Source of the DNA: Haliea salexigens DSM 19537
GTDB lineage: Bacteria; Pseudomonadota; Gammaproteobacteria; Pseudomonadales; Halieaceae
Assembly: GCF_000423125.1 (NCBI RefSeq)
Contig: NZ_AUHJ01000019.1
Location: 1 to 53,640 of the forward strand
Length of the DNA stretch: 53,640 nucleotides
Direction: 5' to 3'
In this document: in pieces, positions 1-7,820 of the stretch
How the letters are laid out: each line of letters starts with the position of its first letter
Numbering within the stretch: position 1 is the first letter of the stretch
Notes under the pieces: generated by a model
What the model was told of the DNA's origin: nothing
What the model saw: the letters and a program-made list of their open reading frames with translations, nothing else
The model's database searches: none
Translations under genes and position numbers: made by a program

Positions 1-22
1 GTAACCGTTCATTCCAGGACGT
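1..22 (+). repeat. IS66 left terminal inverted repeat
   Basis: Begins GTAACCGTTCATTCC and matches the reverse complement of 2677-2698 with three mismatches. It marks the outer edge of the element. Confidence 0.9.
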
Positions 23-51
23 TCTGCCACCGCGCTGAATTTCTCCCTACA

Positions 52-81
52 GTAACCTCACATCCACCCACATGAGGTTAC
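52..81 (+). promoter_or_regulatory. Stem-loop covering the tnpA ribosome binding site
   Basis: GTAACCTCA (52-60) and TGAGGTTAC (73-81) are perfect 9-base inverted arms around a 12-base loop. The right arm holds the GAGG (74-77) just upstream of the tnpA ATG at 86, so folding in RNA would hide the likely Shine-Dalgarno site. Hairpins of this kind are known to lower transposase translation from transcripts entering an IS from outside; the role here is inferred. Confidence 0.55.
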
Positions 82-85
82 CTCC

Positions 86-388
86 ATGAGCAAACATCGT
101 ACGGCAGCGCAGTGGCAGGCCTTAGTTGACCAGCAGCATGATAGCGGCTTGTCAACTCTGAAATTTTGTCAGCAGCATGGCATCGGCTATGCCAGCTTTC
201 GCAAGTGGCGCACGCATCTGTCCGGTACGTCGCTGCAGCAGAGATCCGAAGCGTCGAGTGCCAGTGATCCCGGCTTTCTGGACCTGTCTTCATTATTGAT
301 GGACGCGCCGAACGCTTCTGGTCCGAGCTGGCACATCGTGCTCAGCCTCGGTAATGGTGTTGAACTGCGATTGAGCCAAGGCGGATGA
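86..388 (+). CDS. tnpA: IS66 TnpA accessory transposition protein
   Basis: 100 residues. The N-terminal half is the helix-turn-helix-like region typical of IS66 OrfA, with the FCQQHGIGYASFRKW pattern near residues 31-45; the rest is a variable tail. IS66 TnpA is needed together with TnpB and TnpC for transposition, and its exact role is poorly defined. The ATG at 86 follows GAGG at 74-77. The stop overlaps the tnpB start by four bases (ATGA at 385-388), which implies translational coupling. Length is normal for the family. Confidence 0.9.
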   Translation: MSKHRTAAQWQALVDQQHDSGLSTLKFCQQHGIGYASFRKWRTHLSGTSLQQRSEASSASDPGFLDLSSLLMDAPNASGPSWHIVLSLGNGVELRLSQGG

Positions 389-729
389 TCGGGCTCGATA
401 GTCAGACCAGGATCTGGCTGTGTACGGAGCCCGCCGACATGCGCAAATCCTTCCGCGGCCTGAGCGCAATGGTGCGCAACCAGCTTCAGCACGATCCGCT
501 CAGCGGCCAGTATTTTGTCTTCGTCAATCGCCGCAAGACCCAGATGAAAATGCTGTACTTTGCTGCCACCGGCTATTGCCTGTGGGCCAAGCGTCTGGAG
601 CAGGGACAGTTCCGGGTTCCCTCGTCCACTTCCGGTCAGCGGGCTTTGACCCTGACAGATTTGCAGCTGCTAATCGATGGTATCGAGGTGCAAAAATATC
701 GTCAGTACAAGCGTTTTCGGCGCGTATAG
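385..729 (+). CDS. tnpB: IS66 TnpB accessory transposition protein
   Basis: 114 residues, the usual length for IS66 Orf2/TnpB. Diagnostic stretches are the ADMRKSFRGL motif near residues 17-26 and the KMLYFAATGYCLWAKRLEQG region near 54-73. The start overlaps the tnpA stop. It is part of the IS66 transposition apparatus; no enzymatic activity has been assigned to the family. The 28-base gap to tnpC is short enough for one transcript. Confidence 0.92.
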   Translation: MIGLDSQTRIWLCTEPADMRKSFRGLSAMVRNQLQHDPLSGQYFVFVNRRKTQMKMLYFAATGYCLWAKRLEQGQFRVPSSTSGQRALTLTDLQLLIDGIEVQKYRQYKRFRRV

Positions 730-757
730 CGCGTTGGCTTCAGGTATAATATACGCC

Positions 758-2410
758 ATGAATTCAACGGCTTACGCACCGCATTCCAACGCGCCTTCCT
801 ACTCGGCACTGACCGAAGAGAATGCCGCGCTGCGCGAGCAGTTGGCAGCCCAGTCCGAAGCCCTCCGGCAGTTGACCCGCCAGCTGAGCTGGTTCAAAAA
901 GCAGTTGTTCGGTCCAAAATCCGAGAAGCAGGTGTACGACCTGCCGGGACAAGACAGTCTGTTTCAGCGGGATGAGGCGCCCTTGCCGGAAACGCCGACC
1001 GAGAATGAACCGCGCCCGGTGCGTGCGTATCAGCGCGGCACTGGCAAGAAGCAGCGAGACGACGACTGCCTGAATGACACCGGCTTGCGCTTTACCGCCG
1101 AGGTGCCGGTTGAAGTTATCCAGCAACTGCCGCCAGAGCTAACCGGACCAGATGCCGACCAGTACGATGTTATCGGTACCAAGACCACCTACCGGCTGGC
1201 CCAGCGGAGCTGTTATGTGGTACTCCAGCACGAACGCCCGGTGTTCCGGCGCAAAGGTGCAGACAACAAGCCGGTCACCACACCTGCGCCGTTCAATGTC
1301 CTGGACAACAGCCTGGCTGATGTCAGCCTGCTGGCCGGGCTGTTGGTGGACAAGTTCCAGTTCCACCTGCCGCTGTATCGCCAGCACCAGCGCATCCAGC
1401 AGGCAGGTATCACCCTCAGCCGAAGCACACTGACCAATCTGGTTAAGCGCGCCATCGACCTGCTGCGGCCGGTGGTTGATTCCCAGACTGATAACGTGCT
1501 GCGCAGCCGGGTACTGGCCATGGATGAAACGCCCATCAAGGCCGGCCACCAAGGTCGGGTGGGACCCAGAAAAGGCAAAATGAAATCCGGCTGGTTCTGG
1601 CCGCTGTACGGCGATGCCGATGAGGTGGTGTTCACGTACTCGAACAGTCGGGGCCGCGCACACATCGAGCAGATACTGGGCACCCAGTTCACTGGCACAC
1701 TGCTCAGCGACGGCTATGCCGCCTACGCCCGGTATGCCGAACAGCAGGCCACCATCACCCACGCACAATGCTGGGTGCACAGTCGCCGTTACTTCATTGA
1801 GGCCCAGGATGAGCACCCGGAGAAGGCCACCGAAGCCCTTCAGCAGATTGCCAAGCTGTACCAGAACGAAACGGTTATCCGGGATCGGCAGCTGACGGAT
1901 GAAAAGAAGCGCCAGTATCGGCTCGAACACTCCAAGCCGGTGGTCAGTGGCTTCTTCGACTGGTGCCGGGAGCAGCTGGAAAGTGGTGGCTTACTGCCGA
2001 GTGACGCACTGACCAAAGCCCTGAATTATGTGCTCAGTCGCGAAAGCAGCTTGACGGTCTTCCTGGAAGACCCGGATGTCCAGCCGGATACCAACCACCT
2101 GGAGCGGGCCCTGCGCCCGATTCCTCTGGGGAGGAAAAATTGGATTTTTTGCTGGACCGAACTCGGTGCCGAGCACCTGGGTATCATCCAGAGTCTGATC
2201 AGTACCTGCAGGCTGCATGACGTGAATCCGTATACCTACCTGGTGGATGTACTGCAACGCATCAGCCAGCACCCGGCCAGTGAGGTGGCCGACTTGACGC
2301 CACGGCGCTGGAAACTGCGGTTCGCCGACCAGCCACTGAGGTCCCTGGTCGACCCGCGTCACCCACAGAGGCAAGCGAGCGAGCCGGAGGAACTCATCCG
2401 TGCGTATTGA
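758..2410 (+). CDS. tnpC: IS66 TnpC transposase (DDE)
   Basis: 550 residues from the ATG at 758, which excludes a 27-residue in-frame extension overlapping tnpB. The order is an N-terminal leucine-zipper-like coiled coil (about residues 20-60), an IS66 zinc-binding/DNA-binding region, then the DDE catalytic domain. The acidic residues can be placed: Asp256 in MDETPI, Asp318 in LLSDGYAAY, and Glu449 in NHLERALRPI. A C-terminal IS66 tail (ISTCRLHDVNPYTYLVDVL) follows. This is the strand-cutting and joining enzyme of the element. No frameshift or missing catalytic residue is seen, so it may be active. Confidence 0.95.
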   Translation: MNSTAYAPHSNAPSYSALTEENAALREQLAAQSEALRQLTRQLSWFKKQLFGPKSEKQVYDLPGQDSLFQRDEAPLPETPTENEPRPVRAYQRGTGKKQRDDDCLNDTGLRFTAEVPVEVIQQLPPELTGPDADQYDVIGTKTTYRLAQRSCYVVLQHERPVFRRKGADNKPVTTPAPFNVLDNSLADVSLLAGLLVDKFQFHLPLYRQHQRIQQAGITLSRSTLTNLVKRAIDLLRPVVDSQTDNVLRSRVLAMDETPIKAGHQGRVGPRKGKMKSGWFWPLYGDADEVVFTYSNSRGRAHIEQILGTQFTGTLLSDGYAAYARYAEQQATITHAQCWVHSRRYFIEAQDEHPEKATEALQQIAKLYQNETVIRDRQLTDEKKRQYRLEHSKPVVSGFFDWCREQLESGGLLPSDALTKALNYVLSRESSLTVFLEDPDVQPDTNHLERALRPIPLGRKNWIFCWTELGAEHLGIIQSLISTCRLHDVNPYTYLVDVLQRISQHPASEVADLTPRRWKLRFADQPLRSLVDPRHPQRQASEPEELIRAY

Positions 2411-2669
2411 AGATATGAGCATCGATCAGTTGCTGGAACTGAACCGCATGATCTGCCGGCGTATTGATGAACTGCAGGACCGAGAAACCCTACAGGCCTT
2501 GAGGCAGTTGCGAGTGGGTCAGAAGGTGTCCTTCGAGGCCCAAGAGGGCCCCACCATGGGTATCGTTACCAAGATCAACCGCAAGACCGTGATCGTGCTG
2601 GGCGAGGACGGCAGGAAACAGTATAAGATCTCGCCGGGATTACTGCGGCCCCTTCGTGATGTGAGGTGA
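2400..2669 (+). CDS. Small IS66-borne protein with SH3-like C-terminal half, function unknown
   Basis: 89 residues from a GTG at 2400, which overlaps the tnpC stop and sits nine bases after a clear GGAGG (2386-2390); an in-frame ATG at 2415 is the alternative. Residues 1-35 look helical and rich in Arg/Leu/Glu. Residues 38-85 have the pattern VGQKVSFEA...GIVTKINRKTVIV...YKISPGLL, which resembles a small beta-barrel (SH3-like) module that often occurs in short proteins of unknown function. It lies between tnpC and the right terminal repeat, so it moves with the element. It is not one of the three standard IS66 genes. The coupling to tnpC suggests a regulatory or accessory role (inference). Confidence 0.75.
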   Translation: MRIEDMSIDQLLELNRMICRRIDELQDRETLQALRQLRVGQKVSFEAQEGPTMGIVTKINRKTVIVLGEDGRKQYKISPGLLRPLRDVR

Positions 2670-2670
2670 G

Positions 2671-3987
2671 TCAACTACGTCTTGGAATGAACGCTAACGC
2701 CACATCGACGCGAGCCTTTAGCCGGTGCGCGAGCATAAACAGGCCACCCAACTTGCGATGGAAGTAGATGGCGTCGGTCGGTGGCGCCTGCCAGAAGTCG
2801 CGAAACCCTGAAACCGACTGGCCCAGCTCCATCAGCCGCGCCGGCATATCCGAGGCACCAAAGTCATAGGCACCCGGGTGCCGCAGGGGCTCAAGCGCCA
2901 GGAGCAGCATGTCCAGCACCAACTCGCGGTAGTGAGAGCCGGGGTCCCCCATGGCATATCCCACCCGCTCAGCCGCCCGCGCCAGACCCTCGCGGTCCTC
3001 AGCCATGGCTGCGGCGGCCAATTTGCCGTAGTCGCGCACGAAGCCGGCGCGAAAACGCCGGGTGGCGCCGAAGTCGAGCAGGACGATCGCACCATCGCTG
3101 GCGCGGTAGCGGTAATTGGCAAAGTTGGGATCGGTTTGCACCAGGCGCAGGGAGAACAACTCTGTAAGCAGCAGCTCGATCAAAGCCGTCATCACCCGGT
3201 CGCGCTCCTCGGCAGGCTGCAACGCCAGGGTCTCGATGGGTTCCCCCGCCACATAGGTCATCGCCAGCACCGTGCGCCGGGTCAACTCGGGTAGCACCTC
3301 GGGCAGCACGAAGCGTTCATCGTGCGCCAGGGCCTCGCGGAAACGCTGCAGGAACTTCGCTTCGCGCAGGTAATCCGCCTCTTCCCGCAACTGGGCCCGC
3401 ACGTCCACCAGCAGCGGTTCGATATCGAGCTGCCGGGGCAGCAGGCCGGTCATGCGCAGCAGGCTCGCCACGTTATCGACATCACTATCGATGCTGTCTG
3501 CCACACCCGGATACTGGATCTTGAGTACTGCCTGGCGCCCGTCGGGTGCGCGAATCCGGTGTACCTGCCCGATGGATGCCGCCGCCAGAGGTTGCCATTG
3601 GAAATCGTACAGGGCGGGGTCCCAGCGCTTGCCGTAGGCACCCTGCAACGCGGCTTCGAGTTGCTGGCGCGGCATGGCATCCGCATCGGCGCGTAGCCGT
3701 GCAAGGATTTCCGCGAGTTCCCGGGGCAGCAAGTCACCGGTATCCATGGACAGAATCTGCCCCAGTTTCATCGCCGCGCCACGCATGCGTGAAAGTTCAC
3801 GGGTTACGCGGCGCGCGTTGCCCGGCGTCAGTAGCATGTCGCGCACCTTGGGGCGCTTGCCAGCGCGCAGCTGGCGCTCGCCCTCCGCCAGCATGCCACC
3901 CGCGACACCGCCGGCGAGACGCGCCATGCCAGCCAGACGGCGCAGGCGGCCCGCTGGCACCGGGCGTTCCTTGTCGCGATCCGTCAT
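2671..3987 (-). CDS. ABC1/UbiB-like atypical kinase, 3' end replaced by IS66
   Basis: 438 residues. ABC1-family landmarks are the KxGQ motif (74-77), the Ala-rich nucleotide loop LAAASIGQVH (134-143), Lys156 in VLKIQYPG, the acidic EEADY (202-206), DPNFAN (286-291) and the metal-binding DFG (305-307). UbiB-family proteins are ATPases/atypical kinases, several of them tied to ubiquinone biosynthesis. The last eight residues (LAFIPRRS) and the TGA are encoded by the right end of the IS66 element, so the native C-terminus is lost. The domain is otherwise complete and the protein may still fold. The start overlaps the stop of the upstream paralogue by four bases. Not necessarily UbiB itself, which is usually longer. 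Confidence 0.88.
   Translation of the reverse strand: MTDRDKERPVPAGRLRRLAGMARLAGGVAGGMLAEGERQLRAGKRPKVRDMLLTPGNARRVTRELSRMRGAAMKLGQILSMDTGDLLPRELAEILARLRADADAMPRQQLEAALQGAYGKRWDPALYDFQWQPLAAASIGQVHRIRAPDGRQAVLKIQYPGVADSIDSDVDNVASLLRMTGLLPRQLDIEPLLVDVRAQLREEADYLREAKFLQRFREALAHDERFVLPEVLPELTRRTVLAMTYVAGEPIETLALQPAEERDRVMTALIELLLTELFSLRLVQTDPNFANYRYRASDGAIVLLDFGATRRFRAGFVRDYGKLAAAAMAEDREGLARAAERVGYAMGDPGSHYRELVLDMLLLALEPLRHPGAYDFGASDMPARLMELGQSVSGFRDFWQAPPTDAIYFHRKLGGLFMLAHRLKARVDVALAFIPRRS
2677..2698 (-). repeat. IS66 right terminal inverted repeat
   Basis: The reverse complement begins GTTAGCGTTCATTCC and pairs with 1-22 at 19 of 22 positions. Read on the minus strand it also supplies the last codons and the stop of the neighbouring ABC1-kinase gene. 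Confidence 0.9.
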
Positions 3988-5387
3988 GCGACCCCCCGGC
4001 GCCAGCGCGCGATATGCGGGGCCACCAGTGCGTGCCCGTTGAACTGTGCGTCGAGCACCGCAATGAACGTAAACACCCCGGTGAGCTTGCGGGCGATGAG
4101 GGCAAAATCACGGGAGGGGGTGGCAAAATCCAGCGATGCGGCTGAACTGGCGGCGCGTTTACCCGCGCGGCGCAACAACTGCGAACGACCCCAGCAGTAA
4201 TCGCCCTCCGCGTTGAGGTACTCCGCGGGGAGTTGGGCGGGGGGGCGCAGCGGCTCCAGCAGGGCAAAACAGAAATCGATAAACGTATCCCGCGCGTAGG
4301 CGCTGCTCGCTTCGTTCAAACACCCCAGGCCAATGAGGCTGTCGAGCAAGGCCTCCCGATCCTGCTCCAGACCGGCGGCAATCGCCCCGCCCAGGTGCTG
4401 CAGGAAGTGTGCTTCGCACTCCAGCGTGGAGCCGAAGTCCAGCAGCACCAACTGGTCGCTGCGCGCCTCACGGCGAATCAGGTAATTGCCGAAATTCGGG
4501 TCGGTCTGTAGCAGGCCCCAGGAATAAAGTTCGCGAAAGAACAGATCAAGCATACCGCGGCCCAGCGCGTTGCGCCGGCTCTGCGACAGCCTGCTCACCG
4601 CCGCATCCGTCACCAGATGGCCGTCGATATACTCCAGCGCCAGAACGTCACTGGCGCAGTAACGCGCATGGCGCCGGGGGACATGATAGGGACAACCGCC
4701 GGGGGCGGCACCCGTTGCGTTCACATGGCCCGCCATCAGATCGCCCAGGCGGGCTTCGCGCTGGTAGTCAATTTCATGGTGCAGGTGCTGACGCATGGCC
4801 TCCAGCCAGTCATCCAGCTGACGTCCCGCCGGTAACCAGCGCGCCAGCAGCAACATGCGCACCACGGTGTCGAAATCGCTGTCGATCACATCGCGCAGGC
4901 CGGGATACTGCACCTTGAGGCAGATGCGCTCGCCGCTTGCGCGCACCGTTGCACGATGCACCTGGGCCAGGGAAGCGGCAGCCAGTGCCTCATGCTCGAC
5001 CTCAAGCTCATCCAGGCGCACACCGAGACTGGCGCGCAGCGCGGGCTCGATCTCAGCCCAGGGCAGCGGTTCGGTGGCAGCATTCAGCTCCTGCAGGGCA
5101 TCCGTCAGCGCACGGGGCAGAAAGTGCTCCCCCAGCAGTGCGAACATCTGGCCAATCTTCACATAGGTGCCCTTGAGCCGCCCCAGCTCGGCAACAAACC
5201 GGCGGGCCTCGCGGCGCAGGAACTCGGAGTCGCCGGCTTCCGCTTGCGCATCACTGCCCGGGCGCAGGCGCGCCAGCGCGCCATCGAGGGCGAAGGCGCC
5301 CCCGGCTCGCAACCCCGCCAGCGACATTGCCAGGCCGCGACCCATGCCCCCGCTACGAATTGACGATGTAGGTTTGCGTTTACTCAT
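3984..5387 (-). CDS. ABC1/UbiB-like atypical kinase
   Basis: 467 residues, intact. It has the same landmarks as its downstream neighbour: KIGQ (77-80), LAAASLAQVH (135-144), Lys158 in CLKVQYPG, the HEIDY acidic site (204-208), DPNFGN (296-301) and DFG (317-319). It overlaps the downstream paralogue by ATGA, so the two are translationally coupled and may work as a pair. The remote similarity outside the motifs argues for an old duplication. ABC1 proteins are linked to quinone biosynthesis and to lipid or stress functions; the substrate cannot be told. It lies 62 bases after the acyl-CoA dehydrogenase run on the same strand. Confidence 0.88.
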   Translation of the reverse strand: MSKRKPTSSIRSGGMGRGLAMSLAGLRAGGAFALDGALARLRPGSDAQAEAGDSEFLRREARRFVAELGRLKGTYVKIGQMFALLGEHFLPRALTDALQELNAATEPLPWAEIEPALRASLGVRLDELEVEHEALAAASLAQVHRATVRASGERICLKVQYPGLRDVIDSDFDTVVRMLLLARWLPAGRQLDDWLEAMRQHLHHEIDYQREARLGDLMAGHVNATGAAPGGCPYHVPRRHARYCASDVLALEYIDGHLVTDAAVSRLSQSRRNALGRGMLDLFFRELYSWGLLQTDPNFGNYLIRREARSDQLVLLDFGSTLECEAHFLQHLGGAIAAGLEQDREALLDSLIGLGCLNEASSAYARDTFIDFCFALLEPLRPPAQLPAEYLNAEGDYCWGRSQLLRRAGKRAASSAASLDFATPSRDFALIARKLTGVFTFIAVLDAQFNGHALVAPHIARWRRGVA

Positions 5388-5449
5388 GGGCGTAATACGT
5401 CATACCTGGCCTACCGGACTGCCGGCAACGTTGCGGGCCGCCGCCGGCC

Positions 5450-6577
5450 TCAGCGGTCAAGCAACAACTCGGCTAGTCTTTTCCGGTGATGCGGGGCGTC
5501 ACCAAAGGCCTGCTGCACCCATTGTGCGCGGCGCAGGTAGAGCTGGGCATCGCACTCCCAGGTAAACCCCATACCGCCATGAAACTGCACGGCGCGGTCA
5601 CCGGCGTATTTCAGGGTTTCAGTAGCCTGCGCCTTGGCCATGCGGCAGGCTATTTCCGCGTCAGTATCCAGCGCGTCTTCTCCCAGCAGGGTCGCAGCGT
5701 GGTAGACAAAAGACCGCGTTGAATCCACCGCCATCAGAATATCCACACAGGGATGTTTCAGGGCCTGGTAGGACCCGATAAGTTTGCCGAACTGCTTGCG
5801 CGTCTTCAGGTAATCGACCGTGGTATCGAGGCAGCTGGCGGCACTGCCACCCGCCTCCGCCGCCAGCAGCAGGGCGCCCATCAGACGCACATCGCGCAGG
5901 GCACTGGCAACCGCTGGGCCGCGCAGTACAGCCTCCTCACTCACCTGGATACCGGTGAAATCGATAGACTGGGCGCGGCGCGTGGCATCAATCAGCACGT
6001 GATCACGCCGCACGGCCGGCGCGACTGCAGTGGCCGGCACCACTGCCAGCACGGGCGCGTTATGCTCCTGCGCCACCACCACAAACCACTCGGCTGCCGC
6101 CGCCTCCAACACCTGCTGCTTAACACCGCGCAGCACACCATCCTGCAGCTCGCAGCGGATACGTTCAGCGCCCCAGTCAGCGCTGTCGAGCAGCGCGATC
6201 GTCGCAGGCGCACCGGCGGCAATCGCCAGCAGCGCGTTGTCAGCCGCGTTCCCCACCTGCGCCCGCAGCAGCAGCTGACCTGCCAGCAGGCTCGCCATAA
6301 GGGGGCCGCCCAACAGGGAGCGCCCCATTGCCTCGAATACCGGCACGGCGGCCGCAACGCCGAGCCCGGCGCCGCCCAGCGCTTCCGGCAGGGTCATACC
6401 GGGCCATCCCATGTCCACCATTTCCTGCCAGACGGCGGGGTCGAAGCCGGCGTCCGACTCCAGTAACGCACGCACGCTGGCCATGGGTGAGCGGTCGGCG
6501 CAGAAGGCCCGGGCCACATCCATGATCATCGCCTGGTCTTCGCTGAAACGCAGTGCTGTATTGCCAATCACCGACAC
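5450..6577 (-). CDS. Acyl-CoA dehydrogenase family protein
   Basis: 375 residues from the GTG at 6577, preceded by AGGAG (6583-6587); the longer in-frame ORF reaching 6655 overlaps the upstream gene and is unlikely. It has the alpha-helical N-domain, a poorly conserved central beta-domain and a C-terminal helical domain with VDYLKTRKQFGKLIGSYQA and QFHGGMGFTWECD. The Glu in the last motif sits where medium-chain enzymes have their catalytic base, while the alternative Glu position used by isovaleryl-type enzymes reads RDVRLMGAL. The central flavin-contact region is weak, as in the partner subunits of heteromeric acyl-CoA dehydrogenases. It lies 10 bases downstream of another family member. 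Confidence 0.88.
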   Translation of the reverse strand: MSVIGNTALRFSEDQAMIMDVARAFCADRSPMASVRALLESDAGFDPAVWQEMVDMGWPGMTLPEALGGAGLGVAAAVPVFEAMGRSLLGGPLMASLLAGQLLLRAQVGNAADNALLAIAAGAPATIALLDSADWGAERIRCELQDGVLRGVKQQVLEAAAAEWFVVVAQEHNAPVLAVVPATAVAPAVRRDHVLIDATRRAQSIDFTGIQVSEEAVLRGPAVASALRDVRLMGALLLAAEAGGSAASCLDTTVDYLKTRKQFGKLIGSYQALKHPCVDILMAVDSTRSFVYHAATLLGEDALDTDAEIACRMAKAQATETLKYAGDRAVQFHGGMGFTWECDAQLYLRRAQWVQQAFGDAPHHRKRLAELLLDR

Positions 6578-6587
6578 CAATCTCTCC

Positions 6588-7793
6588 TCACTTGGGCAAG
6601 CCCAGAATGTGCTCTGCAATGATGTTTGCCTGTACCTGGCTGGTGCCACCGCCAATGGTGGCGGAAAAGCTGTTCAGGTAGGCCCGCTGCCAGAAACCGC
6701 CCTCCCGAGCACCCTCGTCGCCCACGTACAAACCGCCATCCGCGCCCTGCAGGTTGATCGCCAGCTGGCGCATGCGCCGGGTGCTCTCGGTAAAACGCAA
6801 CTTGTTCGACAGTGGCAGCGAGAACGGATAATCCGTCGTCAGGGGCCCGATTGCCGCACGTCGATCACCGAGCACTACCGCTTTCTCTTCCATGATCATC
6901 TGTACCAGCTGGTCGCGTATCGCAGGGTCCTGCAGCGCCGGTGCGCCGTCCCGTTCCACATCCGCAAGCCCGGCTATCATGTCGTCGATCGCTATGCGCA
7001 CAAACGCCAAGCCACCCGCCGCGCCGGCTTCCGCGCCGCGCTCGTATTGCAGGGTCTTCATGGCGATTTTCCAGCCCTGTCCTTCTTCGCCCATCCGGCA
7101 GCTGGCCGGTATGCGCGCATCGGTGAAGAAGGTTTCCGTGAAACCGTACTCGCCGGTGAGCTTGCGTATCGGCCGCGGGTCCACACCGGCCACCTGCATA
7201 GGGGCAAGGAAAAACGACAAGCCGTCGTACTTGCGCTCCGCTTCCGGATTCGTGCGCGCAAGGAGGATCATGTACTTCGCGAAGTTGCCCATGGTGGTCC
7301 AGATCTTGGTGCCGTTGAGCACATACTCTTCACCGTCACGGCGGGCCCGCAGCTGCGCGTTGCCCAGGTCGGAGCCGTGGTCCGGTTCGGAAAATCCCTG
7401 GCACCAGATATCCTCACCGGTCAGGATACCTTTCAGATAGCGCGCCTTTTCCGCCTCCGTGCCGATATCGTTGATCAACGGCCCCGCCCAGCCCAGGCCA
7501 ATTACGTTGAAGCAAATGGGCACGGCGTGGCGGCGCATTTCCTGATCAGCAATGGACTGGAACACAGGGTCTACACCCTGCCCCCCGTATTCACGCGGCC
7601 AGGCCATGCCCAGGTAGCCCGCGGACCAGACTTTGTGCTGCCACTCGCGCAGGAAGTCGAGCTGCTGTTCACTGCCCACTTCCATGAACGACTGAGGCAG
7701 CAGGAAGCCAGGATCTGCGGGCTTGTTGGCCTGCATCCAGGCTGCCACCTGCTGGCGAAACGCCGCCTTTTCCTCTTCGCTTACCTGACTCAC
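6588..7793 (-). CDS. Acyl-CoA dehydrogenase, FadE-like
   Basis: 401 residues from a GTG at 7793, with AAGGAG a few bases upstream. The family features are complete: GMAWPREYGGQG near residue 60, the flavin/substrate signature GFSEPDHGSDLGNAQ (about 130-145), and VLNGTKIWTTMGNFA (about 154-168). TLQYERGAEAG near residue 245 provides a Glu where isovaleryl-CoA-type enzymes carry the catalytic base. It oxidises an acyl-CoA to the 2-enoyl-CoA with FAD. Together with the adjacent downstream gene it has the size and order of alpha2beta2 acyl-CoA dehydrogenase pairs known from steroid side-chain degradation; the true substrate is not known. Confidence 0.92.
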   Translation of the reverse strand: MSQVSEEEKAAFRQQVAAWMQANKPADPGFLLPQSFMEVGSEQQLDFLREWQHKVWSAGYLGMAWPREYGGQGVDPVFQSIADQEMRRHAVPICFNVIGLGWAGPLINDIGTEAEKARYLKGILTGEDIWCQGFSEPDHGSDLGNAQLRARRDGEEYVLNGTKIWTTMGNFAKYMILLARTNPEAERKYDGLSFFLAPMQVAGVDPRPIRKLTGEYGFTETFFTDARIPASCRMGEEGQGWKIAMKTLQYERGAEAGAAGGLAFVRIAIDDMIAGLADVERDGAPALQDPAIRDQLVQMIMEEKAVVLGDRRAAIGPLTTDYPFSLPLSNKLRFTESTRRMRQLAINLQGADGGLYVGDEGAREGGFWQRAYLNSFSATIGGGTSQVQANIIAEHILGLPK

Positions 7794-7820
7794 GTAGCAC
7801 TCCTTGTCATTGTTTGCGCG

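Larger units (their letters stand above)
1..2698 (+). mobile_element. Complete IS66-family insertion sequence
   Basis: The ends are imperfect terminal inverted repeats, 1-22 and 2677-2698, matching at 19 of 22 positions by eye. Inside are three genes in the standard IS66 order (tnpA, tnpB, tnpC), with tnpA/tnpB overlapping by 4 bases, and a fourth small gene after tnpC. All frames are open, so the element looks intact. The right end lies inside the 3' end of an ABC1-kinase gene. IS66 elements usually duplicate 8 bases of target; the right flanking copy would be GCCACATC (2699-2706), but the left flank is outside the window. That the window starts at the first base of the element suggests a contig edge at a repeated sequence (inference). 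Confidence 0.93.

Noticed and set aside
745-750. Perfect TATAAT just before tnpC
   Set aside because: It lies eight bases before the tnpC ATG, so it would give a leaderless message, and no -35 hexamer sits at the right distance. tnpC is more likely read from the tnpA transcript.
5450-6655. Longer start for the acyl-CoA dehydrogenase at 6655
   Set aside because: The extra 26 residues overlap the upstream gene and look non-homologous, while the GTG at 6577 has a strong AGGAG.
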